Of a DNA stretch of 6,076 nt, positions 1-5,899 are shown piece by piece (the first letter of the stretch is position 1; every line of letters begins with the position of its first letter). Below the pieces are notes generated by a model that worked only from the letters and a program-made list of their open reading frames with translations, searched no databases and was not told where the DNA came from. The position numbers and the translations under genes are program-made. Source of the DNA: an uncultured Treponema sp. (GTDB taxonomy: Bacteria; Spirochaetota; Spirochaetia; Treponematales; Treponemataceae); assembly GCA_905236465.1 (NCBI GenBank), contig CAJOQA010000076.1:1-6076 (forward strand), given 5' to 3'.

Positions 1-1869
1 GCCTGTCATTGCAATATCTGCTTTACCGCTCTTTAGGTTGGCATAGTAGTTTTCGTCAACAACAGGCTTCATAGTTACCTTAGCTTCAAGACCTGTCCCC
101 TTTGTTGCTTCATCAATTGCATTTTGCAAAAAGGCTACTGACCTAGTGTTTATATTGTTCTCATTGTAAATGTGGTAGTCAAGCTCTATTTTATCGCTTT
201 CTTTTAAATCTCCTGCCTTTATAGCCGCATCGTAAGCCTTTTGCATACAGTTTTTGGCTTCTTCTTTGTTGTAACCGGTAATGTCTTCTATAGAACTGCT
301 ACCGTAAAAATCGCACAAGGCCTGTTTTGCCTGCGGGGTATCACGGAACAGCTCACCAGTTTCTGGCACTGCAACATAAAGATAGTTAATAAGCCCATAC
401 CCTGCATCACTTCCGATTCCTATAGTATCAACATACTTCTGCCTGTCTAAGGAAAGTGATATTCCCTTTCTAAAATCTTTATAGGCAAGAATTGAATGGT
501 TTATCCCTGGGCTTTCTTCTGCCTTTAGGGCACGTTTATCTGTGTCAAAAGAAAACTTCCAGGTGTAAGACTGGGGAAAGTCGTACCGGTATTCACTTGA
601 TCCGTACTTTTCAAGACGGACAGCATCTAAACTAAGTACATCCATTTTTCCCTGCAAGAAAAGATTGGTCAAAGTCTCTAGGTCACTTATAAACTGAATG
701 TCTATGTCAGTTGTCATATAGTGTCCCTTGTGTTTTCCATCTGAATAGCCAAACCAAAGGGGGTTCTTTTCCAAGTGAATGTATTTGTCCGCCTGGAAAG
801 CTGAAATCTTATATGGCCCATAAGATGCAGAGGTTTCAAGGCTTGTCCCGTAAGATGACTTTTCAATGTCACCCGTCTTCTTTTTGTTGGCTTCATACAA
901 ATCTTTTCTGACTAAACGCAAAGAGGTGGAGCTGTATATAATCATAAAGGGGCTAAGCTTCTTGTTCAGGACCAGGGTAAACGTGTGGTCATCATTTTTT
1001 ATAAAACCGACATTGCTCCATTCCATTGGCGGAACTTCTGTGCGGGTAAAGCAAAACTCCTTATAAGAAACTGGTCTTCCGTCTCCGCAGTTTGCAGAAA
1101 TAGTTAGGAAAATGTCTTTAGCTTCATCTGTCAGATGGACATAAGATGCTTGTTTTATTATAGAAGAAAGCTCTTTAAAAAGATCCTTTCCATTTTTGTC
1201 TGTAAAGTAATCAGGGTTTGTGGAATGTACATTTTGCAAGGTATCGCCAAAAAAGGCACACTTGTTTGTAAGGCTAAAATACATCTCGCTGTCTTTTGCA
1301 TCTGAATAAGAAGGGCCAGCTGAATCTGTCATTACATCGTCCCAAGAAACGCCACCGTCATAATAGGCCTTTGCATTAGCTAGGGGAAGGGAATCCTGAT
1401 AAAAGGAATTAGCCCTATAGTTTTTCATTTTTGGGTTAAGATACTGCTGAATACTGTATTCAATATCATCAACTGTAATAGGACTTCCGTTGTCCCAAAC
1501 AGCATCTTTTACAAGTTCAATCTTCCAAGCATAACCAGAACTTTCTCCTTCTGGAATGCCGTAAGGTTCTTTGCCTGCCCATTCGCTTGTAACGTCAAGC
1601 GGCATATCAGCTGCTAGTTCGGGAAGTATAGTATAAGAATTTTTCTCATCGTTCATCACAAAATCATAAAGATATGTGGAAATCAATTTGAGTATAGCAT
1701 CCTCATCTCCCATACTTTGGTCTGTTGGGCTCCATGTGCTAGGGGAAGAGGAAGCTACCCTAAATGTGTATCTTGTTTCTGTGTCCTTGTCTTTTTTTGC
1801 ACAAGACAGGGGTATAAGAAGCAAAAAGATACCCAATCCTATTTTTTTTATTACTTTTATAGCTTTCAT
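1..1869 (-). CDS. Oligopeptide-type ABC transporter solute-binding lipoprotein (SBP family 5), 3' end outside window
   Basis: The frame is open for 623 codons from the ATG at 1869 to the window edge, so the C-terminus is missing. The likely role is to capture peptides or similar solutes at the outer face of the cytoplasmic membrane and pass them to an ABC permease; the actual ligand cannot be read. Residues 1-23 form a lipoprotein signal: basic start, hydrophobic core, then IPLSC with Cys23 as lipidation site. The lipobox is relaxed (Pro at -3), as spirochetes tolerate. Family 5 signatures are VWDNGSPITVDDIEYS (124-139), SYGPYKISAF (349-358), FRKGISLSLDR (466-476) and KSGKADIAMTG (613-623). 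About 85-90 extra residues appear to lie between ANAKAYYDGG (164-173) and TFTLVLNK (296-303), so the full protein should exceed the usual 500-600 residues. The start is supported by AAGGAG at 1875-1880. It lies 44 bp after the TM2 gene, probably cotranscribed. Family is secure, substrate unknown. Confidence 0.9.
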   Translation of the reverse strand, partial: MKAIKVIKKIGLGIFLLLIPLSCAKKDKDTETRYTFRVASSSPSTWSPTDQSMGDEDAILKLISTYLYDFVMNDEKNSYTILPELAADMPLDVTSEWAGKEPYGIPEGESSGYAWKIELVKDAVWDNGSPITVDDIEYSIQQYLNPKMKNYRANSFYQDSLPLANAKAYYDGGVSWDDVMTDSAGPSYSDAKDSEMYFSLTNKCAFFGDTLQNVHSTNPDYFTDKNGKDLFKELSSIIKQASYVHLTDEAKDIFLTISANCGDGRPVSYKEFCFTRTEVPPMEWSNVGFIKNDDHTFTLVLNKKLSPFMIIYSSTSLRLVRKDLYEANKKKTGDIEKSSYGTSLETSASYGPYKISAFQADKYIHLEKNPLWFGYSDGKHKGHYMTTDIDIQFISDLETLTNLFLQGKMDVLSLDAVRLEKYGSSEYRYDFPQSYTWKFSFDTDKRALKAEESPGINHSILAYKDFRKGISLSLDRQKYVDTIGIGSDAGYGLINYLYVAVPETGELFRDTPQAKQALCDFYGSSSIEDITGYNKEEAKNCMQKAYDAAIKAGDLKESDKIELDYHIYNENNINTRSVAFLQNAIDEATKGTGLEAKVTMKPVVDENYYANLKSGKADIAMTG

Positions 1870-1913
1870 AAAGTCTCCTTCTTAATACGCAAACTGTACA
1901 CGGACGAAAACCT

Positions 1914-3416
1914 TTACGTCCAATTTTTTACCGGCAGGTTCTTGCCATCTTTTTCACTACCTGCAAAAATCTTCAGAGTCTGAACAAAGGGTTTCAGAAC
2001 CACTAATACTAGGGCTACAATACCAATAGCAAGTCCCACTATGCCGTCCATGTCCAAAAAGGAAATAAGTAAAAACAAGGCTATGATATAAAGCAGTTGG
2101 AAAAATCCTTCCTTTTTTCTTCCTAAATAGAAGAGGTGAACCCCATAGTAGCCAAAAAACAAGCCCAAAAGTCCTGCCACAAGACGGGATTTTGGAGAAA
2201 TACCTACATACTTCGGTTCCCTCCTACCTGTATTAGGGGCAATCACATTTTCCTTTTTTTTAGGAATTGACTGCCCATAAAGAGCTTCTTCTAATTTCTT
2301 TGCAGAATCAGCATGTATGGTTGAAGAGGTTGCGGTACTTTGGGTTGGAAGCGGAGTTGAAGGCTGGGTATCTTTTGTAATAGTAACTCCTGAAGGCTTT
2401 TTGATGCCGTTTTCTTTCATATAATTTTCAAAGTCCGCATCTGAAATGCCTAAATCATCTGCTATAACCCTAAGGCGGCTGTACACTTTTTCATCTAAAG
2501 GTTCATTCGGATTTACCTGGTTTTTTGCTAAACATTCCTCTGCCTGAATTTTAAAAATCTTTGCCGGTGACTTAAAGCTTACTCCCTGAATGTCCATAAC
2601 TTTCAGCATATCATCCATACTTGCGGGGCTATGGGACTTTGCATAAAAGTCTTCGTCAATTTTTTTTAGCTCCGCATATTTTAGCAATAGGGCCTTTTTG
2701 TTTTTTTCAGTGTCAATTTGGTCAGTTTGTTTTAGTCCCTTAAAGTAGTCAAGAAAGTCTTCCCAATAGCTTGTCATGCGGATTTTATTTTCTTTTGCAT
2801 AACTTTCAATAAAGCCAGTAACTTTTTTTCTTAGGTCTTTGGCGTCCAGCCCTAGACTTTTAATCGTAGAAAGTAGGCTTAACTGCTCCTGACAGTCAAT
2901 TTTTCCGTCACTGCCAAGATTTTTTACAACTTCAGTTAGCTTACCAATTTGAAAGTCCCAAAGAGGCTCTTCTATTTGTTCCTTAAATTTTTCATCGCTT
3001 GCTTTGCAAAACTGAGCAGAAAGAGCTGTTATTGCTACCTTAAATTTTGTAACCTTTTCTAGAGATGTGCGTCTCCATTCATCTTCTGCTTTTTGTAACC
3101 AGTCAGCACACCATTTTTCAAGACGACTTTTTATTTCATTACTTCGCTGACTAAAAGGCTTCATGCCAGCAACTCTATAAACAGAAGGATTCATCTTAAA
3201 TGAATTTGTAAAAGCAGTAACTCCTGTTTTTTCATTGTAGTATTTATCACATTCTAAAAGTTCGTAAACTTTTTCTATTGAAAGGGGCGTCTCTAATGTT
3301 TGGTTTTCACCTTCAGTAAGAATTACATCAAGCCCATCATTTTCAACTTTTGCTGCACAACCAGGGCAAAACTTTGCATTTTCTGGTAAAGTGGCTCCGC
3401 AATATTTACAGGTCAT
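1914..3416 (-). CDS. Zinc-ribbon and TM2-domain membrane protein
   Basis: A 500-residue protein of unknown function with a clear three-part build. The N-terminus is a small zinc ribbon with two CxxC knuckles (Cys3, Cys6, Cys17, Cys20). A long, soluble, charged and mostly helical middle (about 45-350) contains GSDGKIDCQEQLSLLSTIKS, followed by LGLDAKDL. That stretch recalls TerB-like or EF-hand-like helical modules, but the resemblance is weak. A Ser/Thr/Pro-rich linker follows (about 350-375). The C-terminal ~94 residues are a TM2 domain: SPKSRLVAGLLGLFFGYYGV then HLFYLGRKKEG (from about 407), with two or three membrane helices. The zinc ribbon is probably cytoplasmic. AGAGGA at 3423-3428 sits six bases before the ATG and supports the start. 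The downstream lipoprotein gene is 44 bp away, so the two are likely one transcript; whether they work together is not shown. TM2 proteins lack a single agreed function, so none is assigned. Confidence 0.85.
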   Translation of the reverse strand: MTCKYCGATLPENAKFCPGCAAKVENDGLDVILTEGENQTLETPLSIEKVYELLECDKYYNEKTGVTAFTNSFKMNPSVYRVAGMKPFSQRSNEIKSRLEKWCADWLQKAEDEWRRTSLEKVTKFKVAITALSAQFCKASDEKFKEQIEEPLWDFQIGKLTEVVKNLGSDGKIDCQEQLSLLSTIKSLGLDAKDLRKKVTGFIESYAKENKIRMTSYWEDFLDYFKGLKQTDQIDTEKNKKALLLKYAELKKIDEDFYAKSHSPASMDDMLKVMDIQGVSFKSPAKIFKIQAEECLAKNQVNPNEPLDEKVYSRLRVIADDLGISDADFENYMKENGIKKPSGVTITKDTQPSTPLPTQSTATSSTIHADSAKKLEEALYGQSIPKKKENVIAPNTGRREPKYVGISPKSRLVAGLLGLFFGYYGVHLFYLGRKKEGFFQLLYIIALFLLISFLDMDGIVGLAIGIVALVLVVLKPFVQTLKIFAGSEKDGKNLPVKNWT

Positions 3417-3448
3417 AATCAGTCCTCTTCTACTTTCTGTATTGTTTC

Positions 3449-3477
3449 AAACTAGCACAAAGTGGAGATTTTGTAAA
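3449..3477 (-). promoter_or_regulatory. Candidate promoter of the TM2 gene
   Basis: Reading the minus strand, TTTACA (3472-3477, 5/6 to the sigma-70 -35 box) is followed after exactly 17 bases by TAGTTT (3449-3454). The -10 box is poor (3/6) but has an upstream TGC, so it fits an extended -10 element. It lies about 35 bases before the ATG at 3416. No better pair was seen in the gap. Moderate to low certainty. Confidence 0.35.
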
Positions 3478-3507
3478 GAATTTATATAATCATTTGTTAT
3501 CTGACTG

Positions 3508-3536
3508 TTCAAAAAAAAATTTTTTCTATATATTAT
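3508..3536 (+). promoter_or_regulatory. Candidate promoter of the orphan small RNA
   Basis: TTCAAA (3508-3513, 4/6) and TATTAT (3531-3536, 5/6) are separated by 17 bases, predicting a start near 3543. The spacer contains an uninterrupted A-tract followed by a T-tract (3511-3525), the kind of sequence that bends DNA. No plus-strand coding region follows before the terminator at 3600-3650, so this promoter would serve only the small RNA. Confidence 0.45.
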
Positions 3537-3542
3537 AGCTAT

Positions 3543-3650
3543 AAGTCAGTCAGGCGGATGCGGTTATTCTCCTTTACGCATTCCCTTCTGGCTCTTAGGC
3601 CGACTTGCAGGTTTTTCCCCTCCTAATTTTCCCTGCCAGTCGGTTTTTTT
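3543..3650 (+). ncRNA. Candidate orphan small regulatory RNA (~108 nt) with C/U-rich loops
   Basis: No reading frame explains this stretch, yet it is fully structured. Hairpin 1 has an outer stem AGTCAG/CTGGCT (3548-3553 with 3588-3593) and an inner stem GGATGCG/CGCATTC (3556-3562 with 3577-3583). Its 14-base loop (3563-3576) contains TTCTCCTTTA. Hairpin 2 is the intrinsic terminator (3600-3650), whose 20-base loop contains CCCCTCCT. Both loops would present C/U-rich, anti-Shine-Dalgarno-like sequence. A candidate promoter lies just upstream. The nearest plus-strand gene begins over 800 bases downstream, beyond a convergent gene, so this is not a simple leader or attenuator. I do not recognise a known family: it lacks the SRP RNA core, and is too short for tmRNA, RNase P RNA or 6S RNA. 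Its existence is an inference from promoter, fold and terminator; its role as a translational regulator is a further step. Confidence 0.55.
3600..3650 (+). terminator. Intrinsic terminator ending the small RNA
   Basis: CCGACTTGCAGG (3600-3611) pairs with CCTGCCAGTCGG (3632-3643) over twelve positions with one T/C mismatch, followed at once by seven T (3644-3650). The loop is unusually long (20 bases) and C/U-rich. The T-run is on the plus strand only, which sets the direction. Confidence 0.85.
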
Positions 3651-3674
3651 GTCTAAAAGATTTTAATCACATCT

Positions 3675-3710
3675 AAAAAAAGGCCGTTATCAGCAAAGTG
3701 ATAGCGGCCT
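3675..3710 (-). terminator. Intrinsic terminator of the DUF2147 gene
   Basis: On the minus strand AGGCCGCTATCA pairs with TGATAACGGCCT around a six-base loop, with a single C/A mismatch, and ends in a run of T (complement of the A-run at 3675-3681). It lies 50 bases past the stop codon at 3760 and ends transcription convergent to the small RNA terminator. Confidence 0.85.
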
Positions 3711-3727
3711 AGTGAACTAAAACTGCT

Positions 3728-3751
3728 GCCAGGCAAAGGAGGAGGCCTGAC
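3728..3751 (-). other. 3'UTR hairpin with anti-Shine-Dalgarno-like loop
   Basis: Between the DUF2147 stop codon and its terminator, the minus strand reads GTCAGGC, then CTCCTCCTTT, then GCCTGGC. This gives a seven-pair stem (one T/G wobble) with a ten-base loop. The loop matches the anti-SD core CCTCC/CTCCTTT, as do the loops of the neighbouring small RNA, and both structures use a GTCAGG...CTGGC-like stem. The fold is directly visible. That it acts on ribosome binding sites is only a hypothesis. Confidence 0.5.
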
Positions 3752-3759
3752 AACAACTG

Positions 3760-4269
3760 TTAGTCTATGCTTAAAGATGAAGCTTCAGCTTCTGTTGACT
3801 TGCGCCAATATTGGCTACGTCCGATAGGGCCGACTTTTCCCTTCATTTCAAGGGTGTCTGTTTTGTACTTTTTTCCGTCAGCTCCGTGAAATGTAATCTC
3901 ACACCCGTACTTAGTTCCGTTTGAAGGGTCTACGATATTTCCGCTTCTCCACTTTCCTTCGCCCTTGTTTTTAAGGCCGTAAATCCAATAGGTCCCGACC
4001 ACCTTCATCTGGGACAATTCACCTTTTTGAGGAAAGTCATCAGGGGTCTTTTTACCCTTTGCGCCAAAAGCAACCTCGTCCTTTTTCTGATTGGCCGCGC
4101 TGAGTATTGTTCCGTAAAGCTGTCCGCCTTCTTGCCAGATTTTCCAACCGGCAGTTACCTCACCGGTTTTATCGTCAACACTTACCCAATAACCTTCAAC
4201 AGGGTCTGCGGCAAATACACAAGCTGCTGTTACCAAAAGAGAGACTAGTAAACCTAAAAACTTTTTCAT
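3760..4269 (-). CDS. Exported DUF2147-family protein
   Basis: A 169-residue secreted or envelope protein of a family without a known activity. The ATG at 4269 was chosen because AGGAG (4278-4282) sits eight bases upstream and the protein then begins with a classic signal peptide, MKKFLGLLVSLLVTAACVFA. A longer in-frame version from TTG at 4332 would start inside the promoter. Cleavage probably follows VFA (20/21). A Cys at 17 after TAA could alternatively serve as a relaxed lipobox, so a lipoprotein is not excluded. The mature part opens with DUF2147 features GYWVSVDDKTGEVTAGWKIW and LYGTIL, followed by a basic, Trp/Gly-rich beta-type body (GKWRSGNIVDPSNGTKYGC; GRSQYWRKS). The gene is monocistronic, with its own promoter, an operator-like repeat at the start site and its own terminator. 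It is divergent from pyrB with no obvious functional link. Confidence 0.82.
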   Translation of the reverse strand: MKKFLGLLVSLLVTAACVFAADPVEGYWVSVDDKTGEVTAGWKIWQEGGQLYGTILSAANQKKDEVAFGAKGKKTPDDFPQKGELSQMKVVGTYWIYGLKNKGEGKWRSGNIVDPSNGTKYGCEITFHGADGKKYKTDTLEMKGKVGPIGRSQYWRKSTEAEASSLSID

Positions 4270-4277
4270 CTCGATTT

Positions 4278-4282
4278 CTCCT
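4278..4282 (-). promoter_or_regulatory. Ribosome binding site fixing the DUF2147 start
   Basis: AGGAG on the minus strand, eight bases before the ATG at 4269. It decides between this start and the upstream in-frame TTG at 4332, which has no comparable site and coincides with the -35 box. Confidence 0.75.
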
Positions 4283-4286
4283 ATAG

Positions 4287-4305
4287 CTGATAGTGATACT
4301 ATCAG
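4287..4305. promoter_or_regulatory. Operator-like perfect inverted repeat
   Basis: CTGATAG (4287-4293) and CTATCAG (4299-4305) form perfect seven-base arms around TGATA. The repeat touches the downstream edge of the -10 box (4304-4309) and covers the predicted transcription start. A dimeric repressor bound here would block initiation. CTATAG copies flank it at 4281-4286 and 4313-4318. Alternatively it forms a 5' end hairpin on the mRNA. No regulator gene is in the window. Confidence 0.5.
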
Positions 4306-4332
4306 TATATCCCTATAGGTAAAAAAAAACAA
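4304..4332 (-). promoter_or_regulatory. Promoter of the DUF2147 gene
   Basis: On the minus strand TTGTTT (4327-4332) and TATACT (4304-4309, 5/6) are spaced by exactly 17 bases, the first six of which are T. The predicted start is near 4297, giving a leader of under 30 bases before the ATG at 4269. Confidence 0.65.
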
Positions 4333-4357
4333 GTATTTTTTTAAAATTTTTCATGGC

Positions 4358-4387
4358 TTGAAACATGTTGCTTTTTTAAGCTATAAT
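4358..4387 (+). promoter_or_regulatory. Promoter of pyrBI
   Basis: TTGAAA (4358-4363, 5/6) and a perfect TATAAT (4382-4387) with an 18-base spacer form the strongest sigma-70-type promoter in the window. The predicted start near 4394 falls at the first base of the palindromic element that makes up the leader. It is back to back with the DUF2147 promoter, the two -35 boxes being 25 bases apart. Confidence 0.75.
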
Positions 4388-4394
4388 CTGACAT

Positions 4395-4463
4395 AGATTC
4401 TTTGCTACGCTAGAATGACAGGGTATTCACAAAAAGTCATATTAAAGCGTAGCCGGAATATCT
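4395..4463. repeat. Palindromic intergenic repeat forming the pyrB leader
   Basis: This 69-base imperfect palindrome folds on itself. AGATTC (4395-4400) pairs with GAATATCT (4456-4463) with a two-base bulge, GCTACGCT (4404-4411) pairs perfectly with AGCGTAGC (4446-4453), and ATGAC (4415-4419) pairs with GTCAT (4436-4440) around a 16-base loop. The left half closely resembles the 'AGATTCTTCGCTACGCTCAGAATGACA' type of dispersed repeat seen between genes in many bacterial genomes, which I recall from general knowledge and cannot search for here. No T-run follows, so it is not a terminator. It fills nearly all of the pyrB 5' untranslated region and contains a decoy ATG at 4415. Confidence 0.6.
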
Positions 4464-4470
4464 GTAAGTT

Positions 4471-4476
4471 GGGGGA
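4471..4476 (+). promoter_or_regulatory. Ribosome binding site fixing the pyrB start
   Basis: GGGGGA lies four to five bases before the ATG at 4481. The alternative in-frame ATG at 4415 has no Shine-Dalgarno sequence, lies inside the palindromic leader, and would add 22 residues unlike any aspartate carbamoyltransferase N-terminus. Confidence 0.65.
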
Positions 4477-4480
4477 ATTC

Positions 4481-5404
4481 ATGTTAAAGGGCCGTCATAT
4501 AATAGAACCGGGAGATTTGTCAGTTACAGAGATTGATGAGATTTGTTCATTGGCAGAACAGATTATTGTAGATCCTGTTTCCTTTCAGGATGTGTGTCGC
4601 GGGAAAATTCTTGCGACACTTTTTTTTGAGCCGAGCACAAGGACACGGCTTTCTTTTGAGGCGGCTATGTTGCATTTAGGCGGAACTGTTGAAGGTTTTG
4701 CTGATGCAAGTTATACCTCTTCTACAAAGGGGGAAACTTTGGCAGATACAATCAGGGTTGTTTCTTCCTATGTTGATGTGATTGCTATGCGGTCGCCAAA
4801 AGAAGGGGCGGCTTTGCTTGCTTCCAAATACAGTGCTTGTCCGGTAATAAACGCAGGAGATGGCGGTCACTACCATCCAACCCAGACCCTTACCGACCTT
4901 ACGACAATCCGTGCCCTGCAAGGTGGCTTTGAGGGGCATACAATAGGTTTTTGCGGTGACTTAAAGTTTGGACGCACAGTGCATTCTCTTGCAAAGGCAA
5001 TGAGCCGCTACAAGAACAACAAGTTTATTTTTATCAGCCCTAAAGAGCTTGAGCTTCCTGAATATTATGTAAAAACAGTTCTTGAACCAGCTGGAGTTGA
5101 ATACACAACGGCAGAACGGCTTGAGCAGGTAATCGATCAGCTGGATATCCTTTATATGACCAGAGTCCAGAAGGAACGCTTCTTTAACGAGCAGGACTAT
5201 ATCAGGTTAAAGGACAGCTACATTCTAGACAAGGAAAAGATGAAGATTGCCAGAAAAGATATGATTGTCCTACACCCTCTGCCTAGGGTAAACGAAATTG
5301 CTCCTGAAGTTGACGATGACCCCCGTGCAGCCTACTTTAAGCAAGTAAAGTACGGAATGTATGCAAGAATGGCATTGATTGCAAAATTAACAGGTTGCCT
5401 GTAA
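4481..5404 (+). CDS. pyrB: Aspartate carbamoyltransferase, catalytic subunit
   Basis: Joins carbamoyl phosphate and L-aspartate to give N-carbamoyl-L-aspartate and phosphate, the committed step of de novo pyrimidine synthesis in the cytoplasm. From the ATG at 4481 the protein has 307 residues, the normal size of the class that pairs with PyrI. Visible active-site elements are the carbamoyl phosphate loop FFEPSTRTR (48-56), the neighbouring-subunit loop TSSTKGETLADT with Lys83, GDGGHYHPTQTLTDL with His130, the aspartate-domain GDLKFGRTVHSL, YMTRVQKERF with Arg228, and HPLPRVNEI (265-273). All catalytic landmarks seem intact and the alignment to the E. coli enzyme is close by eye. It is the first gene of a two-gene operon with pyrI 19 bases downstream, driven by the promoter at 4358-4387 through a long structured leader. 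Pyrimidine-responsive control through that leader is conceivable, but no PyrR site or leader-peptide attenuator is seen. Confidence 0.97.
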   Translation: MLKGRHIIEPGDLSVTEIDEICSLAEQIIVDPVSFQDVCRGKILATLFFEPSTRTRLSFEAAMLHLGGTVEGFADASYTSSTKGETLADTIRVVSSYVDVIAMRSPKEGAALLASKYSACPVINAGDGGHYHPTQTLTDLTTIRALQGGFEGHTIGFCGDLKFGRTVHSLAKAMSRYKNNKFIFISPKELELPEYYVKTVLEPAGVEYTTAERLEQVIDQLDILYMTRVQKERFFNEQDYIRLKDSYILDKEKMKIARKDMIVLHPLPRVNEIAPEVDDDPRAAYFKQVKYGMYARMALIAKLTGCL

Positions 5405-5423
5405 TTAAGGAAGGATAAGTAAA

Positions 5424-5864
5424 ATGATTAATATTGCTGAAATAAAAAACGGACTTGTAATTGACCACATTCAGGCCGGATTGGGGTGGAAGGTTTTTAA
5501 GTGGTTGGGGCTTGATCAGGCAAAGTTTTCCTGTGCCTTGATTATGAATGCAGCCTCACAAAAATCAGGGACAAAGGATATGATAAAAATAGACAATATC
5601 CTTTCCATAGATTACAGCGTGCTTGGTTTTATAGACCCGAACATAACGGTCAACGTTATTCAAGATTCTAATATTGTCCGCAAAATAAAGATGGAACTGC
5701 CAGAAAAAGTAGAAAACGTGATTACCTGCAAGAACCCCCGCTGCATCACAATTACGGAGCATTATGTTCCGCAAGAGTTCCGCCTTGTTGACAGGGAACT
5801 AAAGCAGTACCGCTGCATTTATTGTGACACTATGGTAGAAGCCGGCAGATTAGGTGATGAATAA
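5424..5864 (+). CDS. pyrI: Aspartate carbamoyltransferase, regulatory subunit
   Basis: The 146-residue allosteric partner of PyrB. In the known enzymes, six regulatory chains bind CTP or ATP and link two catalytic trimers, giving feedback inhibition by end product. The N-terminal nucleotide-binding domain shows NGLVIDHIQAGLGWKVFKWL (9-28) and KDMIKIDN (51-58), where the E. coli protein has the equivalent VIDHI and KDLIKIEN. The C-terminal zinc domain holds the four ligands in order: Cys102 and Cys107 (CKNPRC), Cys131 and Cys134 (CIYC), with spacing as in E. coli. The start is supported by the AAGGAAGGA stretch at 5407-5415, eight bases before the ATG. It follows pyrB by 19 bases, so the subunits are made from one mRNA. 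No clear intrinsic terminator follows; G+C-rich debris from another locus begins directly at the stop codon, which may have displaced it. Confidence 0.96.
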   Translation: MINIAEIKNGLVIDHIQAGLGWKVFKWLGLDQAKFSCALIMNAASQKSGTKDMIKIDNILSIDYSVLGFIDPNITVNVIQDSNIVRKIKMELPEKVENVITCKNPRCITITEHYVPQEFRLVDRELKQYRCIYCDTMVEAGRLGDE

Positions 5865-5899
5865 AAGTTAGCTTGCAGTTTCGCCAATGCTTCGCTCAT
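5865..5899 (-). pseudogene. N-terminal stub of a second remnant gene
   Basis: An ATG at 5899 overlaps the TGA of the upstream remnant as ATGA, the usual sign of translational coupling, and has GAGGAAAA just before it as a ribosome binding site. It reads MSEALAKLQANF in about twelve plausible codons and then runs straight into the antisense of pyrI, where the frame meets a stop at 5819-5821. So only the start of a gene is left, cut at the pyrI stop codon. The identity is unknown. It could in principle be a chance frame, but the start signals argue for a real former gene boundary. Confidence 0.4.

Noticed and set aside
241..1983. Short plus-strand reading frames across the left third
   Set aside because: They are shadows of the continuous minus-strand solute-binding protein frame, which carries family motifs throughout.
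3543..3650. Riboswitch or attenuator instead of an independent small RNA
   Set aside because: No plus-strand gene follows. The next gene downstream is convergent, and pyrB has its own strong promoter more than 700 bases away.
4270..4332. TTG start extending the DUF2147 protein by 21 residues
   Set aside because: It coincides with the -35 box and would bury the signal peptide. The ATG at 4269 has its own AGGAG.
4415..4480. In-frame upstream ATG extending PyrB by 22 residues
   Set aside because: It has no ribosome binding site, lies inside the palindromic leader, and the added residues do not resemble an aspartate carbamoyltransferase N-terminus. The ATG at 4481 gives the standard length.
4395..4480. 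PyrR-binding attenuator or leader-peptide attenuator for pyrBI
   Set aside because: The hairpin has no trailing T-run, no sequence resembling the PyrR consensus was seen, and no short U-rich leader peptide precedes it.
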